Positions 5,725 to 5,962 of a stretch of DNA of 5,962 bases are shown in pieces (the first letter of the stretch is position 1; each line of letters starts with the position of its first letter). The notes beneath the pieces were generated by a model. It was not told the DNA's origin, did not search any database, and saw only the letters and a list, made by a program, of their open reading frames with translations. Position numbers and translations under genes: made by a program. This DNA is from an uncultured Ruminococcus sp. (GTDB lineage: Bacteria; Bacillota; Clostridia; Oscillospirales; Ruminococcaceae), in NCBI GenBank assembly GCA_945876405.1, contig CAMCOJ010000140.1, positions 1 to 5,962 on the forward strand, given 5' to 3'.

Positions 5725-5941
5725 TTTTTATTCTCCCTGATACCTCTATTCCCTCTTCACCGCATTCATTTATCACAAGACCCGTTCCCCATATCTCTAT
5801 TATCACGCTTCCGGCATCTGCTTTGAGATAAATATCGTCATACTCTATTATTCTTCTGCATCTGCTCAGAACAACCTTATCATTGTCATAGATCTGCGTA
5901 CTTGTTGAAACAGCAAGAAAATCCTTTGCCCTCATATTCAT
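5666..5941 (-). CDS. yqfC: Sporulation protein YqfC
   Basis: YqfC is a small sporulation protein encoded directly upstream of yqfD across spore-forming Firmicutes; its function is unknown. The 91-residue product has the usual length and the family pattern of short beta strands: VVLSRCRRIIEYD, IYLKADAGSVIIEIWG, TGLVINECGEEGIEVSG, ending in RIKNVEF, which matches the recalled YqfC consensus 'hxI.G.I..IeF'. The C-terminal tail 'TEGGRLFENQKNGKN' is polar and is encoded by DNA that overlaps the beginning of yqfD in another frame. ATG codons lie at 5941 and 5935; the AAAGGAAAGGAA stretch upstream could serve either, and the first is given. Only 21 bases upstream are in the window, so its promoter cannot be judged. 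Confidence 0.85.
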   Translation of the reverse strand: MNMRAKDFLAVSTSTQIYDNDKVVLSRCRRIIEYDDIYLKADAGSVIIEIWGTGLVINECGEEGIEVSGRIKNVEFTEGGRLFENQKNGKN

Positions 5942-5962
5942 TTCCTTTCCTTTCTATTCTTA

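Overview
The window looks like chromosome of a low-to-mid-GC, spore-lineage Firmicute, most like a Ruminococcus-type clostridium. The reasons are the conserved yqfC-yqfD-phoH-ybeY-era-(yqzL)-recO gene order, AT-rich intergenic DNA, AGGAGG-like ribosome binding sites and sigma-A style promoters. No RNA gene, IS element, CRISPR array or tRNA was seen.

Reading along the minus strand from the right edge, the layout is: yqfC (5941-5666), overlapping yqfD (5724-4522), then a break; phoH (2933-1959), ybeY (1955-1449) and era (1439-537), packed with gaps of 3 and 9 bases; then a small YqzL-like gene (434-291) whose 3' end overlaps the start of recO (346 to beyond base 1). Together these are a sporulation pair (YqfC/YqfD) followed by a ribosome-maturation and nucleic-acid block: PhoH ATPase, YbeY endoribonuclease, Era 16S rRNA GTPase and RecO repair protein.

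Between yqfD and phoH, on the opposite strand, lies one gene of 433 codons (3218-4519). It has its own near-consensus promoter, a good ribosome binding site and an intrinsic terminator. The terminator hairpin lies inside the last codons of the convergent yqfD. The protein appears to combine a ricin-like beta-trefoil (QxW-type) domain with a C39/papain-like cysteine-peptidase-like domain (candidate Cys238, His370, Asn385), with no signal peptide or membrane segment. It is the accessory and least explained part of the window.

Because this gene separates yqfD from phoH, the downstream block carries its own extended -10 promoter in the 275-base divergent intergenic region. That region also holds short symmetric and direct repeats around the promoter of the inserted gene that could be operator sites. 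The only other sizeable gap, between era and recO, is largely filled by the short YqzL-like gene and its candidate promoter.
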